From contig NZ_JAMZDZ010000001.1 of NCBI RefSeq assembly GCF_024172085.1, forward strand, positions 8,556,001 to 8,620,000: a stretch of DNA of 64,000 nt, read 5' to 3'. Below are positions 33,013 through 41,668 of this stretch, in pieces. Made by a program: the position numbers and the translations under genes. This DNA is from Hamadaea flava. GTDB taxonomy: Bacteria > Actinomycetota > Actinomycetes > Mycobacteriales > Micromonosporaceae. Positions within the stretch are counted from its first letter, which is position 1. Each line of letters starts with the position of its first letter. The notes beneath the pieces were generated by a model. That model had not been told where the DNA came from. It saw only the letters and a list, made by a program, of their open reading frames with translations, and searched no databases.

Positions 33013-34898
33013 GTGCGGCGAGCGAGGCGAGCACGGCGACCCGGCGGCTCACCGTCGCCCAGGCGCTGGTGCGGTTCCTGGCCAACCAGTACACCGAACG
33101 TGACGGGCGGCGGCAGCGGCTGATCGCGGGCTGCTTCGGCATCTTCGGCCACGGCAACGTCGCCGGCGTCGGCCAGGCGCTGCTGGAGGCCGGCGACGAC
33201 CTGCGGTACTACCAGGCCCGCAACGAGCAGGCGATGGTGCACACCGCGGTCGGGTACGCCCGGATGACCAACCGGCTGTCGACGTTCGCCTGCACCACCT
33301 CGATCGGCCCTGGCGCGACCAACATGGTCACCGGGGCGGCGCTGGCCACCATCAACCGGATTCCAGTGCTGCTGCTGCCCGGCGACATCTTCGCCACGCG
33401 GGCGGCCAACCCGCTGCTGCAGGAGCTGGAGGACGGACGCAGCTTCGACGTGTCGGTCAACGACTGCTTCAAGCCGGTGTCGGCGTACTGGGATCGGATC
33501 AACCGGCCCGAGCAGCTGATCTCCTCGGCGCTGGCGGCGATGCGGGTGCTGACCGATCCGGCGCAGACCGGTGCGGTGACGCTGGCCCTGCCGCAGGACG
33601 TGCAGGCCGAGGCGTACGACTTCCCCGAGGACTTCTTCGCCGAACGGGTGTGGCGGGTACGCCGCCCGGCGCCGGACGCCGAAACCCTCGCCGAAGCAGT
33701 CGAGTTGCTGCGTACGGCGAGCCGGCCGCTCATCGTCGCCGGAGGCGGCGTGATCTACTCCGAAGCCACCGAGGCGCTGCGGGAACTGGCCGAGGCGACC
33801 GGGATTCCGGTGGCCGAGACGCAGGCAGGCAAGGGTTCGCTGGCCTACGACCACCTCGCCGCGCTGGGCGCGGTCGGCGCGACCGGCACCCACGCCGCGA
33901 ACGAGATCGCCCGCGACGCCGACGTGGTGCTCGGCGTCGGCACCCGGTGGAGCGACTTCACCACCGCTTCGCGCAGCCTGTTCGCGAACCCCGGAGTGCG
34001 GTTCGTCAACCTCAACGTGGCCGGGCTCGACGCGTACAAGCACGCCGGGCTGGCGCTGGTCGGCGACGCCCGGGAAGGGCTGACCGCGCTGCGGGGACAG
34101 CTCGAAGGCTGGTCGGTCGCGCCGGCGTACCGGGACGAGGTGCGCTCGCTGGCCGCCGCGTGGGACGACACGGTCAGCGCGGCGTATGCGGCGAACCACG
34201 CCCCGCTGCCCGCGCAGTCGGAGATCCTCGGCGTGGTGAACGAGGTCAGCGGCCCCCGCGACGTAGTCGTCTGCGCCGCCGGGAGCATGCCCGGCGACCT
34301 GCACAAACTGTGGCGTACGCGGGATCCCAAGGGGTACCACGTCGAGTACGGCTACTCGTGCATGGGCTATGAGATCGCCGGCGGCATCGGCGTCAAGATG
34401 GCCGACCCGAGCCGCGAGGTCTTCGTCATGGTCGGCGACGGCTCCTATCTCATGATGGCGCAGGAACTGGTCACCGCCGTCGCCGAGGGCGTGAAGCTCG
34501 TCGTCGTCCTCGTCCAGAACCACGGCTTCGCCTCGATCGGCGCGCTGTCGGAATCCCTTGGCTCGCAACGCTTCGGCACCCGCTACCGCTACCGCGACGG
34601 GCGTACCGGTCAGCTGGACGGCGACGTCCTGCCGGTCGACCTGGCGGCGAATGCGGCCAGCCTGGGCGCCGACGTGCTGCGCGCCTCCGGGACGGCGGAG
34701 TTCCGGCGGTGCCTCCAGCAGGCGATCGCCTCTCTGCGTACCACCGTGGTCCACGTGGAGACCGACCCGCTGGCGCCCGCACCCGACTCGCGGGCCTGGT
34801 GGGACGTGCCGGTGGCGCAGGTCGCCGAGCTGGAGTCGACCCGTGCGGCCCGCGCCGATTACGAGACCCACAAGCGCGATCAGCGCACGTACCTGTGA
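33009..34898 (+). CDS. iolD: 3D-(3,5/4)-trihydroxycyclohexane-1,2-dione hydrolase
   Basis: 629-residue thiamine-diphosphate enzyme, normal IolD length. The N-terminal Pyr domain has IAGCFGIFGHGNVAGVGQAL and YYQARNEQAMVHTAVGYAR, including the conserved Glu that activates the cofactor. The PP domain has the ThDP motif VGDGSYLMMAQELVTAVAEGVKLVVVLVQNHG. It opens the trione ring to 5-deoxy-glucuronate. Coupled to iolB by a four-base overlap. Confidence 0.95.
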   Translation: MSAASEASTATRRLTVAQALVRFLANQYTERDGRRQRLIAGCFGIFGHGNVAGVGQALLEAGDDLRYYQARNEQAMVHTAVGYARMTNRLSTFACTTSIGPGATNMVTGAALATINRIPVLLLPGDIFATRAANPLLQELEDGRSFDVSVNDCFKPVSAYWDRINRPEQLISSALAAMRVLTDPAQTGAVTLALPQDVQAEAYDFPEDFFAERVWRVRRPAPDAETLAEAVELLRTASRPLIVAGGGVIYSEATEALRELAEATGIPVAETQAGKGSLAYDHLAALGAVGATGTHAANEIARDADVVLGVGTRWSDFTTASRSLFANPGVRFVNLNVAGLDAYKHAGLALVGDAREGLTALRGQLEGWSVAPAYRDEVRSLAAAWDDTVSAAYAANHAPLPAQSEILGVVNEVSGPRDVVVCAAGSMPGDLHKLWRTRDPKGYHVEYGYSCMGYEIAGGIGVKMADPSREVFVMVGDGSYLMMAQELVTAVAEGVKLVVVLVQNHGFASIGALSESLGSQRFGTRYRYRDGRTGQLDGDVLPVDLAANAASLGADVLRASGTAEFRRCLQQAIASLRTTVVHVETDPLAPAPDSRAWWDVPVAQVAELESTRAARADYETHKRDQRTYL

Positions 34899-34906
34899 GG
34901 ACAGTC

Positions 34907-36403
34907 ATGCGAACCATCGAGCACTGGATCAACGGCGCGGAGACCGCCGGAACCTCGACGCGCACCGCGCCGGTGTGGAACCCGGCGACCGGCCGGCAGC
35001 AGGCAGAGGTCCGACTCGCCGAGAAGGCCGACGTGGACGCCGCCGTCCAGGCGGCTGCCGCGGCCTTCGAGACCTGGCAGGACGTCTCGGTGGTACGCCG
35101 GGCGCGGGTGATGTTCGCGTTCCGTGAGCTGGTCAGCCGGCACGCCGACGAGCTGGCCCGGCTGGTCGCCGACGAGCACGGCAAGGTCGTCTCCGACGCG
35201 ATGGGCGAGGTGATCCGGGGCCTGGAGGTCGTCGAGTACGCCTGCGGCATCCCGCAGCTGAGCAAGGGCGAATACTCCGACCAGGTGTCCGGGGGAGTGG
35301 ACTCCTACTCGTTTCGGCAGCCGCTGGGCGTCGTCGCGGGCATCACGCCGTTCAACTTCCCGGTGATGGTTCCGATGTGGATGCATCCGATCGCGATCGC
35401 CACCGGCAACACGTTCGTGCTCAAGCCGAGCGAGCGCGACCCGTCGGCGGCCAACCTCATCGCCCGCCTGTACGCCGAGGCGGGGCTGCCCGACGGCGTC
35501 TTCAACGTCGTGCACGGCGACAAGACGGCCGTCGACGCGCTGCTCGACCATCCGCAGGTGGCCGCGGTCTCGTTCGTCGGGTCGACGCCGATCGCGCGGC
35601 AGGTCCACGAACGGGCGAGCCTGTCCGGCAAGCGCGTACAGGCGCTGGGCGGGGCCAAGAACCACGCGGTCGTGCTGCCGGACGCCGACCTCGACTTCGC
35701 CGCCGACCAGCTGATCGCGGCGGGCTTCGGCTCGGCCGGGCAGCGCTGCATGGCGATCTCCGCCGTCGTGGCGGTCGGCGCGGCCGGCGACCCGCTGGTG
35801 TCGAAGCTGCGCGAGCGGGCCGCCCGCATCGTCGTCGGACCGGGGCGCGACGAGACCTCCGAGATGGGCCCGGTCGTCACGGCCGAGGCGCGGCAGCGCA
35901 TCCTGCGCGCGGTCGAGTCCGGTGTGGACGCCGGGGCGACGCTCGTGGCCGACGGCCGGGGCGTACGCGTCGAGGGGCACGATGACGGCTTCTTCGTCGG
36001 CCCGTGCCTGTTCGACGACGTGGACGTCGAGATGGACGTCTACCGGGACGAGATCTTCGGGCCGGTGCTCGTCGTGCTGCGTGTGGACAGCCTCGACGCG
36101 GCGATCGAGCTGATCAACGCCAACGCGTACGGCAACGGGACCGCGGTGTTCACCGGCAGCGGCGAAGCCGCCCGGACCTTCCAGCGGCGCGTACGCGTCG
36201 GGATGATCGGGGTCAACGTGCCGATCCCCGTGCCGATGGCGTTCCACTCGTTCGGCGGGTGGAAGGATTCGCTGTTCGGCGACCGGCACATCCACGGACC
36301 GGAGGGGGTCGGCTTCTACACCCGGGCGAAGGTGGTCACCAGCCGGTGGCCGCACGTGGCCGAGGCGTCCAACGCCCACCTCAACTTCCCGACTGCCCAA
36401 TGA
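34907..36403 (+). CDS. mmsA: Methylmalonate-semialdehyde dehydrogenase (CoA-acylating)
   Basis: 498-residue aldehyde dehydrogenase that converts malonate semialdehyde to acetyl-CoA, the last inositol step (IolA). Cofactor region AGITPFNFPVMVPMWMHPIAIATGNTFVLKPSERDPS, and the catalytic Cys in GFGSAGQRCMAISAVV, where the MmsA family carries QRCMA. The ATG at 34907 has GTGAGGA upstream. It ends the inositol operon; the GntR gene starts 36 bases later. Confidence 0.94.
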   Translation: MRTIEHWINGAETAGTSTRTAPVWNPATGRQQAEVRLAEKADVDAAVQAAAAAFETWQDVSVVRRARVMFAFRELVSRHADELARLVADEHGKVVSDAMGEVIRGLEVVEYACGIPQLSKGEYSDQVSGGVDSYSFRQPLGVVAGITPFNFPVMVPMWMHPIAIATGNTFVLKPSERDPSAANLIARLYAEAGLPDGVFNVVHGDKTAVDALLDHPQVAAVSFVGSTPIARQVHERASLSGKRVQALGGAKNHAVVLPDADLDFAADQLIAAGFGSAGQRCMAISAVVAVGAAGDPLVSKLRERAARIVVGPGRDETSEMGPVVTAEARQRILRAVESGVDAGATLVADGRGVRVEGHDDGFFVGPCLFDDVDVEMDVYRDEIFGPVLVVLRVDSLDAAIELINANAYGNGTAVFTGSGEAARTFQRRVRVGMIGVNVPIPVPMAFHSFGGWKDSLFGDRHIHGPEGVGFYTRAKVVTSRWPHVAEASNAHLNFPTAQ

Positions 36404-36410
36404 AACCCAT

Positions 36411-36438
36411 TTGTCATGTTGTCCGGCCATACTAATGA
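36411..36438 (+). promoter_or_regulatory. Promoter/operator of the GntR gene
   Basis: TTGTCA (36411-36416) and TAATGA (36433-36438) are spaced by 16 bases. Between them TTGTCCGGCCA (36419-36429) matches the reversed iolG site TTGTCCTGACA at 9 of 11 positions, suggesting autoregulation. The -10 lies just before the GTG at 36440, so the transcript may be leaderless or nearly so. Confidence 0.45.
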
Positions 36439-36439
36439 T

Positions 36440-37228
36440 GTGAGTACTGTGACCACCATTGCCACCGCGCACGGCCCTGCCGCGACCGACTCGCTGGCCG
36501 ACCTCGTCGTCCTCGACAAGGCCAGCCCGGTGCCGCTCTACTTCCAGGTGGCACAGCAGCTGGAGGCGGCCGTCGAAGGCGGCAAGCTGCCGCCGGGCAC
36601 CCGGCTGGACAACGAGATCGAGCTGGCCGACCAGCTCGGCGTCTCCCGGCCGACGATGCGCCGGGCGATGGAGTTCCTCGTCGACAAGGGCCTGATCGTG
36701 CGCCGCCGCGGAGTGGGCACCCGGGTGGTCCAGTCCCGCGTACGCCGTCCGCTGGAACTCACCAGCCTCTACGACGACCTGAAGAACGCCGGCCAGGAAC
36801 CGACCACCACCGTGCTGTCCAACACGATCGAGCCCGCCACCGCCGCCGTCGCCGAGGCGCTCGGCCTGGCCGAAGGCACCCCCGTCGCGGTGGTCGTGCG
36901 GCTGCGCTCGGCGCGCAACCAGCCGCTGGCCCGCATGTGCAACTACCTGCCCGCCGCACTGCTGGAGATCAGCACCGAGGCGCTCGAATCGCAGGGGCTC
37001 TACCAGCTGATCCGGGCGGCCGGCGTACGCCTGCACGCGGCCACCCAGGTGATCGGCGCCCGCAACGCCACCGCCGCCGAGGCGCGTCTGCTGGAGGAGA
37101 GCCGCGGCGCGGCGGTGCTCACCATGGAACGCGTCGCCTACGACGACCACGGCACCCCGGTCGAGTACGGCACCCACATCTACGCCGCCACCCGATACAG
37201 CTTCCAGCTGAGCCTGCTCACGGGCTGA
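36440..37228 (+). CDS. GntR/HutC-family transcriptional regulator
   Basis: 262 residues. The N-terminal winged helix has VPLYFQVAQQLEAAVEGGKLPPGTRLDNEIELADQLGVSRPTMRRAMEFLVDKGLIVRRRGVGTRVV (about residues 30-95), the GntR pattern, followed by a UTRA ligand domain (LTSLYDDLKNAGQEPTTTVL through TRYSFQLSLLTG). Placed between the inositol operon and GH51 on the same strand. The GTG at 36440 is preferred over an ATG at 36416 that would place the proposed operator inside the gene. Its sites upstream of iolG and the transporter suggest an inositol-type regulator, but GH51 lies only 19 bases downstream, so an arabinose-related role is also possible. Confidence 0.9.
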   Translation: MSTVTTIATAHGPAATDSLADLVVLDKASPVPLYFQVAQQLEAAVEGGKLPPGTRLDNEIELADQLGVSRPTMRRAMEFLVDKGLIVRRRGVGTRVVQSRVRRPLELTSLYDDLKNAGQEPTTTVLSNTIEPATAAVAEALGLAEGTPVAVVVRLRSARNQPLARMCNYLPAALLEISTEALESQGLYQLIRAAGVRLHAATQVIGARNATAAEARLLEESRGAAVLTMERVAYDDHGTPVEYGTHIYAATRYSFQLSLLTG

Positions 37229-37247
37229 CACCACATTTGGGAAGACG

Positions 37248-38771
37248 ATGACTCACGCCACCCCGCGTACCGCCCGATTCACCCTCGATCCCGCCTTCCG
37301 TGTCGCGCCGGTGTCCCGGCGTACCTTCGGCTCCTTCGTGGAGCACCTCGGCCGCTGTGTCTACACCGGAATCTTCGAGCCCGGGCATCCAGCCGCCGAC
37401 GCCGACGGCCTGCGTACCGACGTGCTGGAACTGATCCGCGAACTCGGCGTCAGCACGGTGCGCTACCCCGGCGGCAACTTCGTCTCCGGCTACCGGTGGG
37501 AAGACGGCATCGGCCCGGTGCAGGACCGCCCGAGCCGCCTCGACCTCGCCTGGCACAGCACCGAACCCAACACGTTCGGGCTCGACGAGTTCATCCGCTG
37601 GACGGGCAAGGCCGGGCTGGAGCCGATGATGGCGGTCAACCTCGGCACCCGCGGCGTCCAGGAGGCACTCGACCTGCTCGAATACTGCAACATCCCGGGC
37701 GGCACGCGGCTGTCGGACCAGCGCGTGGCCAACGGCGCGAAGCAGCCCCACGGCGTACGCATGTGGTGCCTGGGCAACGAGATGGACGGCCAGTGGCAGA
37801 TCGGCCACAAGAACGCCGACGAGTACGGCCGGCTCGCCGCCGAGACCGGCCGGGCGATGCGGATGATCGACGCGAACCTGGAACTGGTCGCCTGCGGCAG
37901 CAGCGGATCGAGCATGCCGACGTTCGGGCAGTGGGAGGCGACCGTCCTCGACCACGCCTACGACGTCGTGGACTACGTGTCGTGCCACGCGTACTACGAG
38001 GAGAAGGACGGCGACCTCGGCGGCTTCCTGGCCAGCGCGGTCAACATGGAGAACTTCATCGCCGACGTCGTGTCGACCGCCGACCACGTACGCGCGAAGA
38101 AGCGCGCCAAGAAGCACATCAACATCTCGTTCGACGAGTGGAACGTCTGGTACATGAGCCGGCTGCAAGGCGAGCTCCCCAAGGACGAGTGGCCGGTGGC
38201 CCCCCGCCTGTTGGAGGACCACTACCACCTCGCCGACGCCGTGGTGGTGGGCAGCCTGCTGATCACGTTGCTGCGCAACAGCGACCGGGTCACCTCGGCC
38301 AGCCTGGCGCAGCTGGTCAACGTCATCGCCCCGATCATGACCGAGCCCGGCGGGCGGGCTTGGCGGCAGACCACGTTCCACCCGTTCGCCCAGACCTCCC
38401 AGTACGCCGTCGGCGACGTGCTGCGGGTCGAGCCGGTTTCGCCGACCTACCAGACCGCCGAGTACGGCGACGTCGACCTGCTGCAGGCGGTCGCCACCCA
38501 CGACGAGCAGACCGGGGCCACGACGGTGTTCGCCGTCAACCGCTCGCAGGACGCGCCGCTGGCGCTGGAGGTCGACACGCGGGCGTTCGGGCCGGTGCGG
38601 CTGGCCGAGGCCACCACGCTCGCCGGCGACGACGCGTACGCCCGCAACACCGCCGACGACCCGGACCGGGTGACTCCGCAGCCGAACACGTCGGCAGCGG
38701 TCGACGGTGGGACGCTGCGGGTGTCGCTGCCGCCGGTGTCGTGGAACGTCATCCGGCTGGTCCGGGCCTAG
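37248..38771 (+). CDS. GH51 alpha-L-arabinofuranosidase
   Basis: 507 residues without signal peptide, the usual size of intracellular GH51 enzymes. N-terminal FGSFVEHLGRCVYTGIFEPGHPAAD is diagnostic. The acid/base Glu178 is in WCLGNEMDG and the nucleophile Glu297 is in NISFDEWNVWYM. It removes arabinofuranosyl units from imported arabino-oligosaccharides, such as pectin or arabinoxylan side chains. It starts 19 bases after the GntR gene and is probably co-transcribed with it. Convergent with the LacI gene. Confidence 0.95.
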   Translation: MTHATPRTARFTLDPAFRVAPVSRRTFGSFVEHLGRCVYTGIFEPGHPAADADGLRTDVLELIRELGVSTVRYPGGNFVSGYRWEDGIGPVQDRPSRLDLAWHSTEPNTFGLDEFIRWTGKAGLEPMMAVNLGTRGVQEALDLLEYCNIPGGTRLSDQRVANGAKQPHGVRMWCLGNEMDGQWQIGHKNADEYGRLAAETGRAMRMIDANLELVACGSSGSSMPTFGQWEATVLDHAYDVVDYVSCHAYYEEKDGDLGGFLASAVNMENFIADVVSTADHVRAKKRAKKHINISFDEWNVWYMSRLQGELPKDEWPVAPRLLEDHYHLADAVVVGSLLITLLRNSDRVTSASLAQLVNVIAPIMTEPGGRAWRQTTFHPFAQTSQYAVGDVLRVEPVSPTYQTAEYGDVDLLQAVATHDEQTGATTVFAVNRSQDAPLALEVDTRAFGPVRLAEATTLAGDDAYARNTADDPDRVTPQPNTSAAVDGGTLRVSLPPVSWNVIRLVRA

Positions 38772-38792
38772 AAACTTGGCGCGAGGAGTTCG

Positions 38793-39830
38793 CTAGGACT
38801 TGGCGCGGCGAGCCCGGGTGCCGCTCACAGTGGACTGGCGGACGACGAGCTGCGGCTGGAACACTACGTGCCGGTGGCCGTGGCGCTCGGGGTCTTCGGC
38901 CTCCTCCAGCAGCAGTTCGGCGGCGGTTCGGCCGAGCTGCTCGCGGGGTTGCCGGACCGAGGTGAGCGGTACGGCGGCCGCGGCGGCGAAGTCGATGTCG
39001 TCGTAGCCGACCAGCGCCATGTCCTCCGGTACGCGCAACCCGCCGGCGGTCAGGCCCTGCAAGGCCCCGAGGGCGAGCAGATCGTTCGCGCAGAAGATGG
39101 CGGTGGGCCGGGAATCGGCCGGCTGGGCGCAGATGCGCTCGGCGGCGTCCCGGCCCGCGGTCACCGACAGCGACCGCGTCTCGACGACCTGCAGCTCGGT
39201 GTCCGGGTATTCCTCGAGGGCGGCGGCCGCTCCGGCGTGCCGGTCCTCGACCTGCCGGATGGACGCGGGACCGCCGACGAAGGCGATGCGGCGGTGGCCC
39301 TGGTCGGCGAGGTGCTGTGCGGCCAGCCGGCCGCCGAGCAGGTCGTCGACGGCCACCGAGCAGCGGTTGGGCTGCCCCGTGCCGCGGTCGACGAGGACCA
39401 CCGGGATGCCCCGGTCGATCAGCCGCTCCAGGCGTTCGTGGCGGCCGTCGTCCACCGGGGTGATGAGCAGTCCGCGTACGCGTTGCTCCTCCAGCATCTC
39501 CAGGTGCCGTTCTTCCCGGGACCGGTCCTCGCCGCTGTTGCAGACGATGAGCATGCCGTCGGCGTCCTCGACCGCGCCCTCCGCGCCCCGGACGACGTCG
39601 GTGAAGAACGGGTTGGACACGTCGAGGACGACGATCGCGACGGTCCGGCTCTGCCCGGCGCGCAGATGGCGGGCGGAGTCGTTGCGGACGTAGCCGAGTT
39701 GGCTGATCGCGTCGAGGACGCGCTTGCGAGTCTGCGGAGCCACCGCCTCCGGCCGGTTCAGCACGTTGCTGACCGTGCCCAGCGATACGCCCGCCAGCCG
39801 GGCGACCTCCTTGATGCTCGCAGCAGCCAT
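38793..39830 (-). CDS. LacI-family transcriptional regulator, probable rhamnose regulator
   Basis: 345 residues. The HTH ASIKEVARLAGVSLGTVSNVLNRPEAVAPQTRKRV is typical LacI, followed by the hinge LGYVRNDSARHLRAGQ and a periplasmic-binding-protein-like domain (VLDVSNPFFTDVVRGAEGA to QPQLVVRQSTVSG). It is divergent from the rhamnose operon. A TGAAACGTCTCA site lies 32 bases before its own start, and TGAAACGTTTCA lies before rhaM, so it probably represses both. Further variants precede the DUF1961 gene and the importer operon. Confidence 0.9.
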   Translation of the reverse strand: MAAASIKEVARLAGVSLGTVSNVLNRPEAVAPQTRKRVLDAISQLGYVRNDSARHLRAGQSRTVAIVVLDVSNPFFTDVVRGAEGAVEDADGMLIVCNSGEDRSREERHLEMLEEQRVRGLLITPVDDGRHERLERLIDRGIPVVLVDRGTGQPNRCSVAVDDLLGGRLAAQHLADQGHRRIAFVGGPASIRQVEDRHAGAAAALEEYPDTELQVVETRSLSVTAGRDAAERICAQPADSRPTAIFCANDLLALGALQGLTAGGLRVPEDMALVGYDDIDFAAAAAVPLTSVRQPREQLGRTAAELLLEEAEDPERHGHRHVVFQPQLVVRQSTVSGTRARRAKS

Positions 39831-39861
39831 GATCCCTCGCCTGATTCGTCGTCGCTGATGT

Positions 39862-39873
39862 TGAAACGTCTCA
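39862..39873. promoter_or_regulatory. LacI operator, variant TGAAACGTCTCA
   Basis: Matches the perfect palindrome before rhaM at 11 of 12 positions and lies just upstream of the LacI gene, suggesting autorepression. Confidence 0.6.
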
Positions 39874-39927
39874 CCCTTGCGGTCGGCGCGTCAACCAGCC
39901 GTTCAGCGGCAACCGATGCCCGATCCT

Positions 39928-39991
39928 CGTTGATCATGGAGTTTCCAGTCGTGCCACACCGTCGAGACCACAGTTAACTCCATGATCAACG
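39928..39991. repeat. 16-bp inverted repeat between lacI and rhaM
   Basis: CGTTGATCATGGAGTT (39928-39943) is exactly complementary to AACTCCATGATCAACG (39976-39991), with a 32-base loop. Perfect arms of this length in an intergenic region suggest a dispersed palindromic repeat or a small MITE-like unit; a terminator or operator role is less likely. Similar GTTGATCATGGAGTT arms are, as I recall, common in Micromonosporaceae intergenic DNA. Confidence 0.7.
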
Positions 39992-40038
39992 GGGAGGGTC
40001 GGCGGGGGCGACCGGCGCAATGGATCGGCCCGAACCTC

Positions 40039-40067
40039 TTGACGCGTCGGTGATCCGTCTCTACCGT
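40039..40067 (+). promoter_or_regulatory. rhaM promoter
   Basis: TTGACG (40039-40044) and TACCGT (40062-40067) are spaced by exactly 17 bases. The operator at 40084 follows in the start region. Confidence 0.6.
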
Positions 40068-40083
40068 TTCTGTCAGCCGATGG

Positions 40084-40095
40084 TGAAACGTTTCA
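40084..40095. promoter_or_regulatory. LacI operator TGAAACGTTTCA
   Basis: A perfect 12-bp palindrome with central CG, 16 bases downstream of the rhaM -10 element, where a bound repressor would block transcription. Confidence 0.7.
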
Positions 40096-40163
40096 CGCGT
40101 TGGCCCGGCGCGGCGTGCCCATCGGATCACCCCCTGGCCCAACCGACCCTTGGGAGGCCCCGC

Positions 40164-40493
40164 GTGCGCCGGATCTGTTTCACCCTTCAAGTCAGACCCG
40201 AGCGGCTGGAGGAGTACCGGCAGCGGCACGCCCACGTCTGGCCGGACATGCTGGCCGCGTTGCGCGACACCGGCTGGCACGACTACAGCCTGTTCCTGCG
40301 GGAAGACGGCCTGCTGGTGGGATACCTGCTCACCGACGACTTCGACGCCGCGCTCGCGGCGATGGACGCCACCGACGTCAACGCCCGCTGGCAAGCGCAG
40401 ATGGCCGAGTTCTTCGACTCCGGCCGGCCCGACCAGCACATGCGGGTGCTCACCGAGGTGTTCAATCTTGCCGATCAGCTGGGAGATGTGTGA
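40164..40493 (+). CDS. rhaM: L-Rhamnose mutarotase
   Basis: 109 residues, family normal (about 104). RICFTLQVRPERLEEYRQRHAHVWPDMLAALRDTGWHDYSLFLRE contains the catalytic His of RhaM within RHAHVWP and the substrate-binding Tyr and Trp residues; WQAQMAEFFD is the conserved end. It speeds anomer interconversion of L-rhamnose. The GTG at 40164 has TGGGAGG six bases upstream; longer in-frame starts would cover the promoter and operator. Overlaps the next gene by one base. Confidence 0.93.
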   Translation: MRRICFTLQVRPERLEEYRQRHAHVWPDMLAALRDTGWHDYSLFLREDGLLVGYLLTDDFDAALAAMDATDVNARWQAQMAEFFDSGRPDQHMRVLTEVFNLADQLGDV

Positions 40494-41668
40494 TGTCGGA
40501 TCTCGCGCCGGAGACGGCGACCCGGGTGTCGGTGGCGTTGCGAGCGCAGCGGATCGAGACCGCTTCGTGGGCGTACGCGAATTCGGGGACGCGGTTCAAG
40601 GTGTTCGCACAGGAGGGCGTGCCGCGCGATCCGTACGAGAAGATCGCCGACGCCGCCGTGGTGCACCGGTTCACCGGGGTGGCCCCGTCGGTGGCGTTGC
40701 ACATCCCGTGGGACAAGGTCGACGACTACGCCGACCTCGCCCGGCATGCCCGGGAGCTGGGTGTGGTGCTGGGGACGATCAACGCCAACGTGTTCCAGGA
40801 CGACGACTACAAGCTGGGCTCCGTCACCAATCCCGACCCGGCGGTACGCCGTAAGGCGATCGCGCATCTGATCGAGTGCGTGGACATCATGGACGCCACC
40901 GGGTCGCGTGATCTGAAACTGTGGTTCTCCGACGGGACCAACTATCCCGGCCAGGACGATGTGCGTACACGTCAGGGAAGACTGGCCGACGCGCTGGCCG
41001 AAACCTATGCGCGGCTGGGCGACCAGCAGCGGATGTTGCTGGAGTACAAGCTGTTCGAGCCCGCGTTCTACCTGACCGACGTGCCGGACTGGGGGACCGC
41101 CTACCTGCACTGTGTCGCGCTGGGTGACCGGGCGCAGGTGGTGATCGACACCGGGCATCACGCCCCGGGCACCAACATCGAGTTCATCGTGGCGATGCTG
41201 GTGCGCGCGGGCAAGCTGGGCGGGTTCGACTTCAACTCGCGGTTCTACGCGGACGACGATCTGATGGTCGGGTCGGCCGATCCGTTCCAGCTGTTCCGGA
41301 TCATGCACGAGATCGTGCTCGCGGACGAGCTGGACAAGGGGATCGCGTTCATGCTGGACCAGTGCCACAACCTGGAACCGAAGATCCAGGCGGTGATCCG
41401 GTCGGTCCTCAACGTGCAGGAAGCCACCGCGAAAGCGCTGCTGGTCGACCATGCGGCGTTGAAAGCCGCGCAGGACGCGGGCGACGTGCTGGAGGCCAAC
41501 GCGGTGCTGATGGACGCCTACAACACCGACGTCCGGCCGCTGCTGCGTGACCTGCGTGCGGACCTGGGCCTGGACCCGGACCCGATCGCGGCCTACAAAC
41601 GCTCCGGGTACCTGGAGAAGGTCAAGGCCGAACGCGTCGGCGGCACGCAAGCCGGGTGGGGCGCCTGA
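40493..41668 (+). CDS. rhaI: L-Rhamnose isomerase
   Basis: 391 residues of the xylose-isomerase-like barrel, the RhaI type found in actinobacteria and Pseudomonas rather than the E. coli RhaA type. Features are WAYANSGTRFKVFAQEGVPRDPYEKIADAA, LEYKLFEPAFYLTDVPDWG (metal Glu), VIDTGHHAPGTNIEFIVAML and GGFDFNSRFYADDDLMVGSADPFQLFRIMHEI. It converts L-rhamnose to L-rhamnulose. TGATG overlaps couple it to rhaM and to rhaEW. Confidence 0.93.
   Translation: MSDLAPETATRVSVALRAQRIETASWAYANSGTRFKVFAQEGVPRDPYEKIADAAVVHRFTGVAPSVALHIPWDKVDDYADLARHARELGVVLGTINANVFQDDDYKLGSVTNPDPAVRRKAIAHLIECVDIMDATGSRDLKLWFSDGTNYPGQDDVRTRQGRLADALAETYARLGDQQRMLLEYKLFEPAFYLTDVPDWGTAYLHCVALGDRAQVVIDTGHHAPGTNIEFIVAMLVRAGKLGGFDFNSRFYADDDLMVGSADPFQLFRIMHEIVLADELDKGIAFMLDQCHNLEPKIQAVIRSVLNVQEATAKALLVDHAALKAAQDAGDVLEANAVLMDAYNTDVRPLLRDLRADLGLDPDPIAAYKRSGYLEKVKAERVGGTQAGWGA

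Larger units (their letters stand above)
39831..40163. other. Divergent control region between lacI and rhaM
   Basis: This 333-base stretch has no gene. It holds two LacI operators, a 16-bp inverted repeat and the rhaM promoter, each listed separately. Confidence 0.6.

Noticed and set aside
34880-37234. A 784-codon minus-strand frame across mmsA and the GntR gene
   Set aside because: It is a codon-bias shadow; both genes underneath have clear families and ribosome sites.
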